From: Bacillota bacterium | GTDB lineage: Bacteria > Bacillota > Sulfobacillia > JAJZYS01 > JAJZLH01 | Direction: 5' to 3' | Assembly: GCA_021850485.1 (NCBI GenBank) | Contig: JAJZLY010000029.1 | Location: 1 to 64,000 of the forward strand | DNA length: 64,000 nt | Shown here: positions 57,344 to 64,000 of the stretch, one piece after another | Layout: the number at the start of each line of letters is the position of its first letter | Position numbering within the stretch: position 1 is the first letter of the stretch | Notes under the pieces: generated by a model | Databases searched by the model: none | Told to the model about the DNA's origin: nothing | What the model saw: the letters and a program-made list of their open reading frames with translations, nothing else | Translations under genes and position numbers: made by a program

Positions 57344-59113
57344 ATGACGGATGGCATGATCGAGCGGTTGCGCTATGACGTGGTGATTTTGGGAGCCGGA
57401 GGCGCCGGCCTGCGGGCGGCGATCGAAGCCGCCAGGCCCGGAGTGAAGGTGGCTGTCTTGTCCAAGTCGCTGCTGGGCAAAGCGCACACGGTGATGGCAG
57501 AGGGTGGCATGGCGGTCTCGTTCGGCAACCTGGATCCGCAAGACTGCTGGCAGACCCACTTTTACGACACGATGCGCGGCGGCAAGTTTCTCAACCACTA
57601 CCGGATGGCCGAGATCTTTGCCAAGGAAGCGCCAGACCGGGTGGTGGAGCTCGAACAGTGGGGTGCGGTCTTCGACCGCACGCCGGAGGGCCGGATCAGC
57701 CAGCGGGCTTTCGGCGCTCACAGCTTTCGCCGTCTGGCTCATGTCGGCGACCGGACTGGTTTGGAATTGATCCGCACCTTGCAATACAAGGGCATCCACA
57801 GCGGCATGGACATCTACCAGGAGGTCACCGCCACCCACCTGTTTCAAGACGGCGCCGGGCGACCGACCGGCGTCTTCGCCTACCACCGCCAGTCCGGCAC
57901 CTTTTGTGTCTTCGAGGCCAAGGCGGTGGTGATCGCCACCGGCGGCTGGGGCCGGATGTACAAGGTCACGTCCAATTCCTGGGAGTCGACTGGTGAGGGT
58001 GCCGCCCTGGCGATGCGGGCCGGAGCTGAAATGAAAGACATGGAGATGGTGCAGTTCCACCCCACTGGCATGGTGTGGCCACCCGGTGCGCGCGGCCTCC
58101 TGGTGACTGAGGGTGTGCGCGGCGAAGGCGGCATCTTGCTCAACTCCGAAGGAGAGCGCTTCATGCTGCGCTACGACCCGGAGAAGAAGGATCTTTCCAG
58201 CCGAGACGTCGTGGCACGCTCCATCTACAAAGAGGTGCAGGCCGGCCGCGGGTCGCCCCACGGTGGCGCCTTCTTGGACATCACGCACCGGGGCGCCGAT
58301 TTCATCAAGCGCAAGCTGCCGAACATGTACGACCAATACCTGAGCTTGGCAGACATCGACATCACCAAACAGCCATTTGAGGTGGCGCCGACCATCCACT
58401 ACACCATGGGCGGCATCTCTGTGGACCCGGAGACCGGCGCCACCAGCCTGGAAGGGCTATTTGCAGCGGGAGAATCCGCCTGTGGCCTGCACGGTGCCAA
58501 CCGCCTGGGCGGGAACTCGCTAACCGACCTATTGGTCTTCGGCCGCCGAGTGGGGATCGGGGCTTGCGACTACGCTGCCAGCCGCCAGGAATGGACCGCG
58601 CCCAGCGCAAGCCAAGTGGCTGAGGCCGAGGCCGCAGCGTTGGCTCCGCTCGATCGGGCGGAGGGCGAAAATCCCTACCAGCTGCACAAGGACCTGCAGG
58701 AGCTGATGGGTGAGCATGCCGCCATCGCCCGCAACCGTGAACTGGCCGAAGCGGGCCTGGCCAAACTGGAGGCACTCAAGCTGCGGTCCAAGCGCCTGGC
58801 CTCCCCCGGCTCGCGCATGTACAATCCTGGCTGGCACGCCGTGTTTGAGGTCGAGGCCATGGTGCTGCTGGCCGAGGCGATCTTGCAGGGGGCGCTGTGG
58901 CGTGAGGAGAGTCGAGGCGCCCACTGGCGGCTCGATTTCCCGGACGCCGACGACCAGGGCTTCGGGCAGGCGAACTCGATCTGCCGACTCGATGGCGACG
59001 AGGTCAAACTCTCCACTCGGCCAGTACCGCAGATGCCGGCCGAACTGGCGGCGCTTTTCAGTTCCGGCCAGCTGCCGGTGCGCCAAGGCACAGATCAGGG
59101 AGGGCACAGCTGA
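57344..59113 (+). CDS. sdhA: Succinate dehydrogenase/fumarate reductase flavoprotein subunit
   Basis: A 589-residue flavoprotein. FAD site DVVILGAGGAGLRAAIEAARPG; flavin-His motif KAHTVMAEGGMAV, in which a His precedes T as in SdhA; active-site HSFRRLAHVGDRTG, FHPTGMV and HYTMGGISVD; C-terminal RLGGNSLTDLLVFGRRVG. It oxidises succinate to fumarate (or the reverse). The ATG starts 2 bases after the sdhC stop and its stop overlaps sdhB. Confidence 0.94.
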   Translation: MTDGMIERLRYDVVILGAGGAGLRAAIEAARPGVKVAVLSKSLLGKAHTVMAEGGMAVSFGNLDPQDCWQTHFYDTMRGGKFLNHYRMAEIFAKEAPDRVVELEQWGAVFDRTPEGRISQRAFGAHSFRRLAHVGDRTGLELIRTLQYKGIHSGMDIYQEVTATHLFQDGAGRPTGVFAYHRQSGTFCVFEAKAVVIATGGWGRMYKVTSNSWESTGEGAALAMRAGAEMKDMEMVQFHPTGMVWPPGARGLLVTEGVRGEGGILLNSEGERFMLRYDPEKKDLSSRDVVARSIYKEVQAGRGSPHGGAFLDITHRGADFIKRKLPNMYDQYLSLADIDITKQPFEVAPTIHYTMGGISVDPETGATSLEGLFAAGESACGLHGANRLGGNSLTDLLVFGRRVGIGACDYAASRQEWTAPSASQVAEAEAAALAPLDRAEGENPYQLHKDLQELMGEHAAIARNRELAEAGLAKLEALKLRSKRLASPGSRMYNPGWHAVFEVEAMVLLAEAILQGALWREESRGAHWRLDFPDADDQGFGQANSICRLDGDEVKLSTRPVPQMPAELAALFSSGQLPVRQGTDQGGHS

Positions 59114-59841
59114 TGGCTGAAATGAGAACCCTGCACGTGTTCCGGGGCGATCAGAGCGGTGGTGAAGAGGTCGCCTATGAGGTGCCAGTGGAGTCTGGCA
59201 TGGTGGTGCTCGATGCCGTGCATCAGATCCAAGCCACGCAAGCTCCCGATCTGGCGGTGCGCTGGAACTGCAAGGCAGCCCGCTGCGGTTCTTGCTCCGC
59301 AGAAGTGAACGGCCACCCGCGCCTGATGTGCAAGACCCGTCTGGATGCCATCGAGGGCGAGATCCATGTGCGCCCGATGAAGGCTTTTCCGGTGATTCGC
59401 GATCTGGTCACCGATGTGTCCTGGAACTACGAGAAGGCGAAGCAGATCGAGCCGTTTGCGCCGAAGGAGCCGGCCCCGTTTACCATGTACCAGCGGGACG
59501 TGGAGCGAAGCCAGCAGTTTCGCAAGTGCATCGAGTGCTTCTTGTGCCAAGATGTCTGCCACGTGCTGCGCGAGCATTCAGCCAAAGAGCAGTATTTCGG
59601 GCCCCGCTTCATGATCAAGATCGCCGAGCTGGAAATGCACCCGATGGATGGAGCAGACCGTGTGCCCTTCACCTCGCATCAGGCCGGAGTTGGCATGTGC
59701 AACATCACCAAGTGCTGCCAGGAGGTCTGCCCCGAGCATATTCACCTCACGGACGATGCGATCATTCCGCTCAAAGAGCGAGTGGCTGACCGCGAGTGGG
59801 ATCCGATTCGGGCCCTGTTCCGCAAGCCAGCGGTGCGCTGA
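59113..59841 (+). CDS. sdhB: Succinate dehydrogenase iron-sulfur subunit
   Basis: A 242-residue subunit with three clusters. [2Fe-2S]: CKAARCGSCSAEVNG and a later Cys in RLMCKT. [4Fe-4S] and [3Fe-4S]: CIECFLCQDVCHVLRE and MCNITKCCQEVCPEHIHLT. It passes electrons from SdhA to the membrane subunit. ATG overlaps the sdhA TGA. Confidence 0.95.
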   Translation: MAEMRTLHVFRGDQSGGEEVAYEVPVESGMVVLDAVHQIQATQAPDLAVRWNCKAARCGSCSAEVNGHPRLMCKTRLDAIEGEIHVRPMKAFPVIRDLVTDVSWNYEKAKQIEPFAPKEPAPFTMYQRDVERSQQFRKCIECFLCQDVCHVLREHSAKEQYFGPRFMIKIAELEMHPMDGADRVPFTSHQAGVGMCNITKCCQEVCPEHIHLTDDAIIPLKERVADREWDPIRALFRKPAVR

Positions 59842-59956
59842 CCAAGCCGTGCACTCGGCCGCTGCCGCCCGGAGAGGCCGGCCACCGGCTGGATCGTTGC
59901 CGCCGCAGCGGGCGATTGACGTCCGCCTGAGGCCGTGCGACCATTTGGGCTAGAAC

Positions 59957-59966
59957 CAAACGTTTG
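59957..59966. promoter_or_regulatory. Palindromic candidate TetR operator
   Basis: CAAACGTTTG, a perfect 10-bp palindrome inside ACCAAACGTTTGTTTGG, lies 14 bases before the TetR start and so at or near the promoter of the paa operon. The sequence resembles FadR/PaaR-type TetR operators. Confidence 0.55.
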
Positions 59967-59979
59967 TTTGGGAGGCACC

Positions 59980-60561
59980 ATGGGGCGCAGGCAGGACATC
60001 GTAGAAGCGGCCCAGACCCTGTTTGCCGAACGCGGCTACCACCACACCTCGATGCAAGACCTGGGAGACGCCCTAGGCATGCAGCGGGGCAGTCTGTACG
60101 CTCACATCGGTAGCAAAGATGAATTGCTGGTCGAGATCGTCGCCCGGGCGGCGCATGAGTTTGTACTCGGCATGGAGCAGATCGTCGGGCAAGCTGAGAG
60201 CGCGCCCAAGCGATTGCGGGCTGCACTGCGCCACCATATCCGGGTGGTCACGGACAGCCTCCCTGCCTCTGCCGTGTTTCTCTTTGAGTGGCGTCATCTG
60301 CCACCTCACGAGCGCCTTGACGTGGCGCGGCAGCGAGACCACTACGAAGGGCTCTGGCGACGCCTGCTGATTGAGGGTGTGGCCGAAGGCGCCTGGAGCG
60401 TGCCAGACCCGGCCCTGACCGCCACTTTCTTGCTGTCGATCGGGAATTGGACGGCGCAGTGGTATCGGCCAGACGGGCGGCTCACGGGCGAGCAGGTAGC
60501 CGATCAGATCTACCAGTTGGCGATGGATGGCATCAGCAGGCGTCAGGAGGTGGCGAGATGA
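59980..60561 (+). CDS. TetR-family regulator of the paa operon
   Basis: A 193-residue repressor. HTH in residues 4-50: RQDIVEAAQTLFAERGYHHTS, MQDLGDALGMQRGSLYAHIGSKDELL. The ligand domain contains FLFEWRHLPPHERLDVARQRD then YEGLWRRLL, as in the TetR_C type with CoA-ester ligands. GGGAGG precedes the ATG at 59980. Its stop overlaps paaA (ATGA), so it heads and probably autoregulates the operon. Phenylacetyl-CoA is the likely inducer by analogy with PaaR. Confidence 0.88.
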   Translation: MGRRQDIVEAAQTLFAERGYHHTSMQDLGDALGMQRGSLYAHIGSKDELLVEIVARAAHEFVLGMEQIVGQAESAPKRLRAALRHHIRVVTDSLPASAVFLFEWRHLPPHERLDVARQRDHYEGLWRRLLIEGVAEGAWSVPDPALTATFLLSIGNWTAQWYRPDGRLTGEQVADQIYQLAMDGISRRQEVAR

Positions 60562-61490
60562 CAGACCAAGCTAGGCTCGAGGCGTTTGAGGCCAAAATCG
60601 CCGGTGGTGAGAAGATCGAGTCCGACGACTGGATGCCCGAGCTCTACCGCAAGCAGGCCCTGCGCTTGATCTTGACGCACGCTAATTCCGAATTGATGGG
60701 TGCCCTTCCCGAGCGGGAGTGGATTCCTCGAGCTCCAGGCATGCACCGTAAGCTGGCCGTGCTGGCCAAGGTGCAAGACGAGATTGGCCACGCCCAGCTC
60801 ATCTACCGGGTGGCGGAGGATCTGGCCCGGCCGCTGGGATTGACCCGCGATGACTTCATGCAAGACTTGATCTCCGGCAAGGCCAAGTTCCACAACGTCT
60901 TCTCCTACCCGGCCCCGACCTGGGCTGACGTGGGTGTGATCGCCTGGCTGGTGGACGGCGCTGCCCTGGTCACACAGGGAGCCCTGCTCCGCACCAGCTA
61001 TGGCCCCTACGGCCGGATACTGCGCCGCATCTGCGCCGAAGAGGCAATCCACCTCAAGCATGGCGAGGATATCGTGCTCACCTTGGCGGCTGGGACGGCG
61101 GACCAGCGGCAGATGCTGCAGGACGCACTGAGTCGCTGGTGGGAGCCGCTTTTGCACTTCTTCGGGCCGCCGGACGAGGTCTCGCCCAACACCGAGCAGA
61201 TGGTGCGCTGGGGGATCCGCCTGAAGTCCAACGAGGAGATGCGCCAGGAATTTCTGCAAAACTACGCACCGAAGATCCTGGAAATTGGCCTCCTGCCGCC
61301 GGACCCAGGGTTGCGGAAGGACCCAGTGAGCGGCGTCTGGCAGTATACGCAACCAAATTGGGATGTGTTCTGGAAGGTGGTCAGAGGGGACGGTCCCAAG
61401 ACCAAAGAGCGCCTAGAACTGCGCCGTATGGCGTACGAGGACCAATTGTGGGTCAGGCAGGCGGTGCGGGGTACCCACCATGTCGCATGA
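60558..61490 (+). CDS. paaA: Phenylacetyl-CoA epoxidase catalytic subunit PaaA
   Basis: A 310-residue ferritin-like diiron oxygenase subunit. Iron-ligand helices: HANSELMGALPEREW, VQDEIGHAQLIYRVAEDL (DE..H), and ICAEEAIHLKHGEDIVLTL (E..H). Also conserved: FSYPAPTWADVGVIAWLVDGA. It inserts oxygen into the aromatic ring of phenylacetyl-CoA to give the 1,2-epoxide. GGAGG precedes the ATG. Confidence 0.95.
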   Translation: MTDQARLEAFEAKIAGGEKIESDDWMPELYRKQALRLILTHANSELMGALPEREWIPRAPGMHRKLAVLAKVQDEIGHAQLIYRVAEDLARPLGLTRDDFMQDLISGKAKFHNVFSYPAPTWADVGVIAWLVDGAALVTQGALLRTSYGPYGRILRRICAEEAIHLKHGEDIVLTLAAGTADQRQMLQDALSRWWEPLLHFFGPPDEVSPNTEQMVRWGIRLKSNEEMRQEFLQNYAPKILEIGLLPPDPGLRKDPVSGVWQYTQPNWDVFWKVVRGDGPKTKERLELRRMAYEDQLWVRQAVRGTHHVA

Positions 61491-61785
61491 GCCGGTCGAG
61501 GAGACTGTCTATGAGGTGTTCGGTCAGACCGACCGGGGAGAGCCCTATGTCCAACTGGGCTCGTTGCCGGCTGCCGATCCCGAGATGGGACTGATGTTGG
61601 CCCGCGAGCTGTTCTCCAGGCGCGGCGAGGTGATCAGTCTGTGGCTGGTGGAACGCCAGGAGATCCATGCAACCGAGCGCTTAGACGGCGATTTGATCCG
61701 GGGCACGGACCGCACCTACAGGATGGGCGAGGGCTACCGGGTGACAGTGGAAAAGCGCCAGCGCCTGCGGAGGGTGAAGCCGTGA
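61480..61785 (+). CDS. paaB: Phenylacetyl-CoA epoxidase subunit PaaB
   Basis: A 101-residue PaaB protein: YEVFGQTDRGEPYVQLGSLPA, ARELFSRRGEVISLWLV, DRTYRMGEGYRV. It is needed for assembly or bridging of the PaaAC core. The gene overlaps the end of paaA by 11 bases and its stop overlaps paaC (GTGA). Confidence 0.93.
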   Translation: MSHEPVEETVYEVFGQTDRGEPYVQLGSLPAADPEMGLMLARELFSRRGEVISLWLVERQEIHATERLDGDLIRGTDRTYRMGEGYRVTVEKRQRLRRVKP

Positions 61786-62552
61786 CCCAACGGAAGCTGA
61801 TCGACCACGCCGTGAACGAGGTCTTGCTGGCCATCGCCGACGACGAACTGGTCTGCGGGCATCGTGATTCGGAGTGGTGCGCCTTCGCTCCGATGATCGA
61901 AGAAGACGTCGCCTTTGCTTCTATCGCCCAAGATGAGATGGGACACGCCCGTCTGCTCTACCAGCTGCTGGAGGCGCGCGGACAGGGAAGCCTGGACCAA
62001 CTGGCATTTGGACGGCCCGTCACTGGCTACAAGAACGCCCAACTGCTGGAGCGCAAGAACGCTGGCTGGGCGCAGGCGATTGCCCGCCACTTGGTCTACG
62101 ATCTTTACGATGATTTGCTGACCGGCCGCTTGCTCGAGGCCTGCCAGCTGGTCGAAGTGGCAGACATTGCCCGCCTGGTGCGGCGCGAGGAACGCTATCA
62201 TCTGGAACATCAAGAAACCTGGATCAACCACCTGGGCCATGGCGGGGACGGTGCCAAAGCCCGTCTGGACACGGCCCTGGGCCAAGTGCTGGCCGAAGCC
62301 GGCGGCCTGTTCGAGGACCTGCCTGCCCACCGCCAACTGGCTGAGGCGGGGCTGTTGCCCGGCGTGCCATCTGACCTACAGATCGAGTTTTCACAGCGAC
62401 TCAGTGCGCTTTGCCTCGCTGCTGGCCTGAGTGAGCCTGCGATCCCCAGTGGCGGCTTGGGCGGGCGACTGGGCCAGCACACGGCGGATATGAGCGAGTG
62501 TCTGGCCACCATGACCGAGGTGCTCGGCCGAGCCCCTGGGGCCATTTGGTGA
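61782..62552 (+). CDS. paaC: Phenylacetyl-CoA epoxidase structural subunit PaaC
   Basis: A 256-residue ferritin-fold partner of PaaA: IADDELVCGHRDSEWCAFAP, IAQDEMGHARLLYQLLEARG, RRLVRREERYHLEH-like helix (LVRREERYHLEHQETWINHL). PaaC lacks a functional diiron site in known complexes and stabilises PaaA. GTG overlaps the paaB stop. Confidence 0.94.
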   Translation: MTQRKLIDHAVNEVLLAIADDELVCGHRDSEWCAFAPMIEEDVAFASIAQDEMGHARLLYQLLEARGQGSLDQLAFGRPVTGYKNAQLLERKNAGWAQAIARHLVYDLYDDLLTGRLLEACQLVEVADIARLVRREERYHLEHQETWINHLGHGGDGAKARLDTALGQVLAEAGGLFEDLPAHRQLAEAGLLPGVPSDLQIEFSQRLSALCLAAGLSEPAIPSGGLGGRLGQHTADMSECLATMTEVLGRAPGAIW

Positions 62553-62563
62553 GGAGGCCCGAG

Positions 62564-63031
62564 ATGACGCACGATCAGGCGATGGCGGTCCTGGCCACGG
62601 TCAGCGATCCAGAGATCCCGGTCTTGTCGATCGTCGATCTGGGGATTGTCGAACGCCTGGCGTGCGCACCAGATCTGATCGAGGTCTGGCTGGTCCCTAC
62701 CTTTGCCGGCTGCCCAGCGCTCGAACTGATCAGGCGTTCGGTCAGCGCGGCGCTCCAGGAAGCTGGTGCGCCCCAGGTGCAAGTCACCTTTTTGACAGCA
62801 CCGGTGTGGACCACCGATCGGATCACGCCCCGAGGTCTGGCCGCCTTGGCTTCCTTCGGCATCGCTGCTCCTGGAGAGCAGGTAGCGGCCTGCCCCTACT
62901 GTCAGTCCACACAGACCCGGCGTGAGAGCGCCTTTGGCCCCACCCTGTGTCGCCAGGTCTTTTACTGCGACGGCTGTCAGCAGCCGTTTGAGCGGATGAA
63001 GCTGATGACCCTGGCGCCAAGGCCACGATGA
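62564..63031 (+). CDS. paaD: PaaD, Fe-S/diiron maturation factor
   Basis: A 155-residue protein with an N-terminal MIP18/DUF59 domain (VSDPEIPVLSIVDLGIVERL, TFAGCPALELI with the conserved Cys) and a C-terminal zinc-ribbon (CPYCQSTQTR, then CRQVFYCDGCQQPFERMK). PaaD is required for epoxidase activity. ATG at 62564 with GAGGAGG upstream. ATGA overlap with the thioesterase gene. Confidence 0.93.
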   Translation: MTHDQAMAVLATVSDPEIPVLSIVDLGIVERLACAPDLIEVWLVPTFAGCPALELIRRSVSAALQEAGAPQVQVTFLTAPVWTTDRITPRGLAALASFGIAAPGEQVAACPYCQSTQTRRESAFGPTLCRQVFYCDGCQQPFERMKLMTLAPRPR

Positions 63032-63432
63032 GACCATTCGCCGGCGGTGAAGGCGCAGAGATGGAGTTCACGGTGGAGCCGGGTATGGAGGCTGCCTTTG
63101 GCGGTCAGGTAATCCATCGTGTGCTATCCACGTGGGCCCTGGTCCACCATCTGGAGTGGGTCTCCCGCCGGCTGCTGGTGGAGCATTTCGACCCCGGTGA
63201 GGAGGGCGCTGGCGCCGGTGTGAGCATTCGCCACCTGGCGCCGGCACCAATCGGGAGCGTAGTGCGGGTCAAGGCCGTTGCCCGACCCAGTCGGCCTGGC
63301 CACCTGACCACCGATGTCGAGGCCACGGCTGGCGGGCGCCTGGTGGCCCAAGGGCAGGTATTCCAGGCCATCTGGCCAGCAGATGAACTCCACCGCCGGA
63401 TGGCTGAGCCTCCCGAGACGTCCCAGCCGTGA
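63028..63432 (+). CDS. Hotdog-fold thioesterase (PaaI/FlK-like)
   Basis: A 134-residue thioesterase-like protein: LSTWALVHHLEWVSRRLLVEHFDPGEE (long helix with the acid residues), VSIRHLAPAPIGSVVRVKAVA, then TTDVEATAGGRLVAQGQVFQAI. It is closer to fluoroacetyl-CoA thioesterase-type (FlK) proteins than to PaaI itself. In the paa operon it would release CoA from trapped ring-derived thioesters. It overlaps paaD by 4 bases. Confidence 0.8.
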   Translation: MRPFAGGEGAEMEFTVEPGMEAAFGGQVIHRVLSTWALVHHLEWVSRRLLVEHFDPGEEGAGAGVSIRHLAPAPIGSVVRVKAVARPSRPGHLTTDVEATAGGRLVAQGQVFQAIWPADELHRRMAEPPETSQP

Positions 63433-63493
63433 GCGCACACCCCAGCAGGACCGCTAGCGGTATGGGCGAAGGGGGCGCTAGGAGGTGGCACCG

Positions 63494-64000
63494 TGAGTGA
63501 GATTGCCCCGCCCCGCCGGCGCCGCAGATGGCCGTGGTGGGTGGCTGGCCTGGCCGCACTGTGTGTGGTGCTGGTACTGTACTCCGGCCTGGTGGTCTTC
63601 AGTCTGATTCACCCCAGCCGTGATGTGTTGCGAACCAATCCCGGCCTGTGGGGTCTCAACTATCAGAACGTGACCTTTCCCAGCAAGGCGGGTGGCCTCG
63701 AACTCAAGGGTTGGTGGATTCCGAGTACGGGTGCTGGATTGACCGTGGTGCTGGCCCATGGCTATTCGTCCAACCGGGCGATGGCCAGCTTGCCTGGCCT
63801 CGCCTTGGCTACGGCGCTGCACAACATGGGTGCCAACGTCTTGATGTTCGACTTTCGGGCCGAGGGCGCTTCGCCGGGGACAGAGGTGACGGTCGGAGTC
63901 AAGGAGCAGTGGGACCTGGTTGGAGCGGTTGAGGCTGCTCGCAAAACGTTGGCTCCCAGTGTGCCGGTGGCAGTGATCGGCTTCTCTATGGGTGCTTCGA
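63494..64000 (+). CDS. Alpha/beta hydrolase with N-terminal membrane anchor (truncated by the window)
   Basis: The first 169 codons of a gene that continues past the window. GTG at 63494 has AGGAGG upstream. After a basic start (RRRRR) comes a membrane span (WWVAGLAALCVVLVLYSGLVVFSL); then LELKGWWIPS, VVLAHGYSSNRA (oxyanion HGY), LMFDFRAEGASPG and the nucleophile elbow VIGFSMGAS at the very end. It resembles YqkD/BAAT-like extracytoplasmic hydrolases. It follows the paa operon by about 60 bases and may be part of it. Confidence 0.82.

Noticed and set aside
1..64000. CRISPR arrays, rRNA genes, replication origin or complete prophage
   Set aside because: No regularly spaced repeats, no rRNA signatures, no DnaA-box clusters with origin genes and no phage structural genes were seen.

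Overview
This is a high-GC chromosomal window of ordinary bacterial gene density (about 60 intact protein genes, two complete tRNA genes, no rRNA, no CRISPR). No single gene names the organism. A FabL-type enoyl reductase, MhqO/MhqD-like genes, a KamA aminomutase, many GTG/TTG starts behind strong GGAGG ribosome sites, and U-rich intrinsic terminators point to a Gram-positive lineage. Several operons look actinobacterial or proteobacterial instead: an AceE-type pyruvate dehydrogenase, an Sdh1-type succinate dehydrogenase and the PaaABCD oxygenase. A G1 (eqolisin) peptidase suggests acid tolerance. My inference is a high-GC Bacillota lineage such as a Sulfobacillus-like acidophile, held with low confidence.

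Layout. 1-6.7 kb: a tRNA-Thr(TGT) 3' scar, small genes (PepSY protein, RRM protein, frameshifted TfoX-like gene, EVE protein), a ThiS/MoaD-like protein paired with a beta-propeller, an AlkX/YcaQ-type glycosylase and a small membrane protein. 6.8-11.8 kb: an S9 peptidase, then a TPP-riboswitch-controlled thiD-tenA-cytX-like operon. 11.8-16.8 kb: an SRPBCC-methyltransferase fusion divergent from a molybdate/tungstate operon (XRE-PBP regulator, ModA, fused ModBC). 16.9-24 kb: pyruvate dehydrogenase E1-E2-E3 and lysine 2,3-aminomutase. 24.4-28.4 kb: an accessory region with tRNA-Tyr, tRNA-Thr(GGT), a 1.8-kb islet bounded by an exact 46-bp tRNA repeat (methyltransferase plus HicBA), a DUF4160/DUF2442 pair, an integrase-like fragment and an IS256-family transposase remnant ending beside the catalase gene. 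28.4-43.9 kb: catalase, cupin protein, NCS1 permease, ROK kinase, FAD oxidase, G1 peptidase, GH15 glycosidase, an ArsR-mhqO-mhqD-like cluster, an HD-GYP protein, and HxlR/YceI with a clear shared promoter and operator. 43.9-53.2 kb: dacA-plsY-gpsA, marR-emrA-emrB plus a membrane protein with a roadblock-like domain, upp, an EamA transporter and a Y-family polymerase. 53.2-64 kb: a catabolic block with enoyl-CoA hydratase, three SDRs, SdhCAB, TetR, PaaABCD, a thioesterase and a truncated alpha/beta hydrolase.

Functionally the right end looks like a CoA-thioester catabolic region: ring epoxidation by PaaABC with PaaD for metal-centre maturation, isomerase/hydratase and dehydrogenase steps, a thioesterase to release trapped CoA, and succinate dehydrogenase and pyruvate dehydrogenase feeding the TCA cycle. 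The most unusual items are the tRNA-Thr islet with its exact att repeats, a second tRNA-Thr scar at the left edge, the ThiS/propeller pair, the fused ModBC under an XRE-PBP regulator, the SRPBCC-methyltransferase fusion and the membrane roadblock-like protein in the drug-efflux operon.
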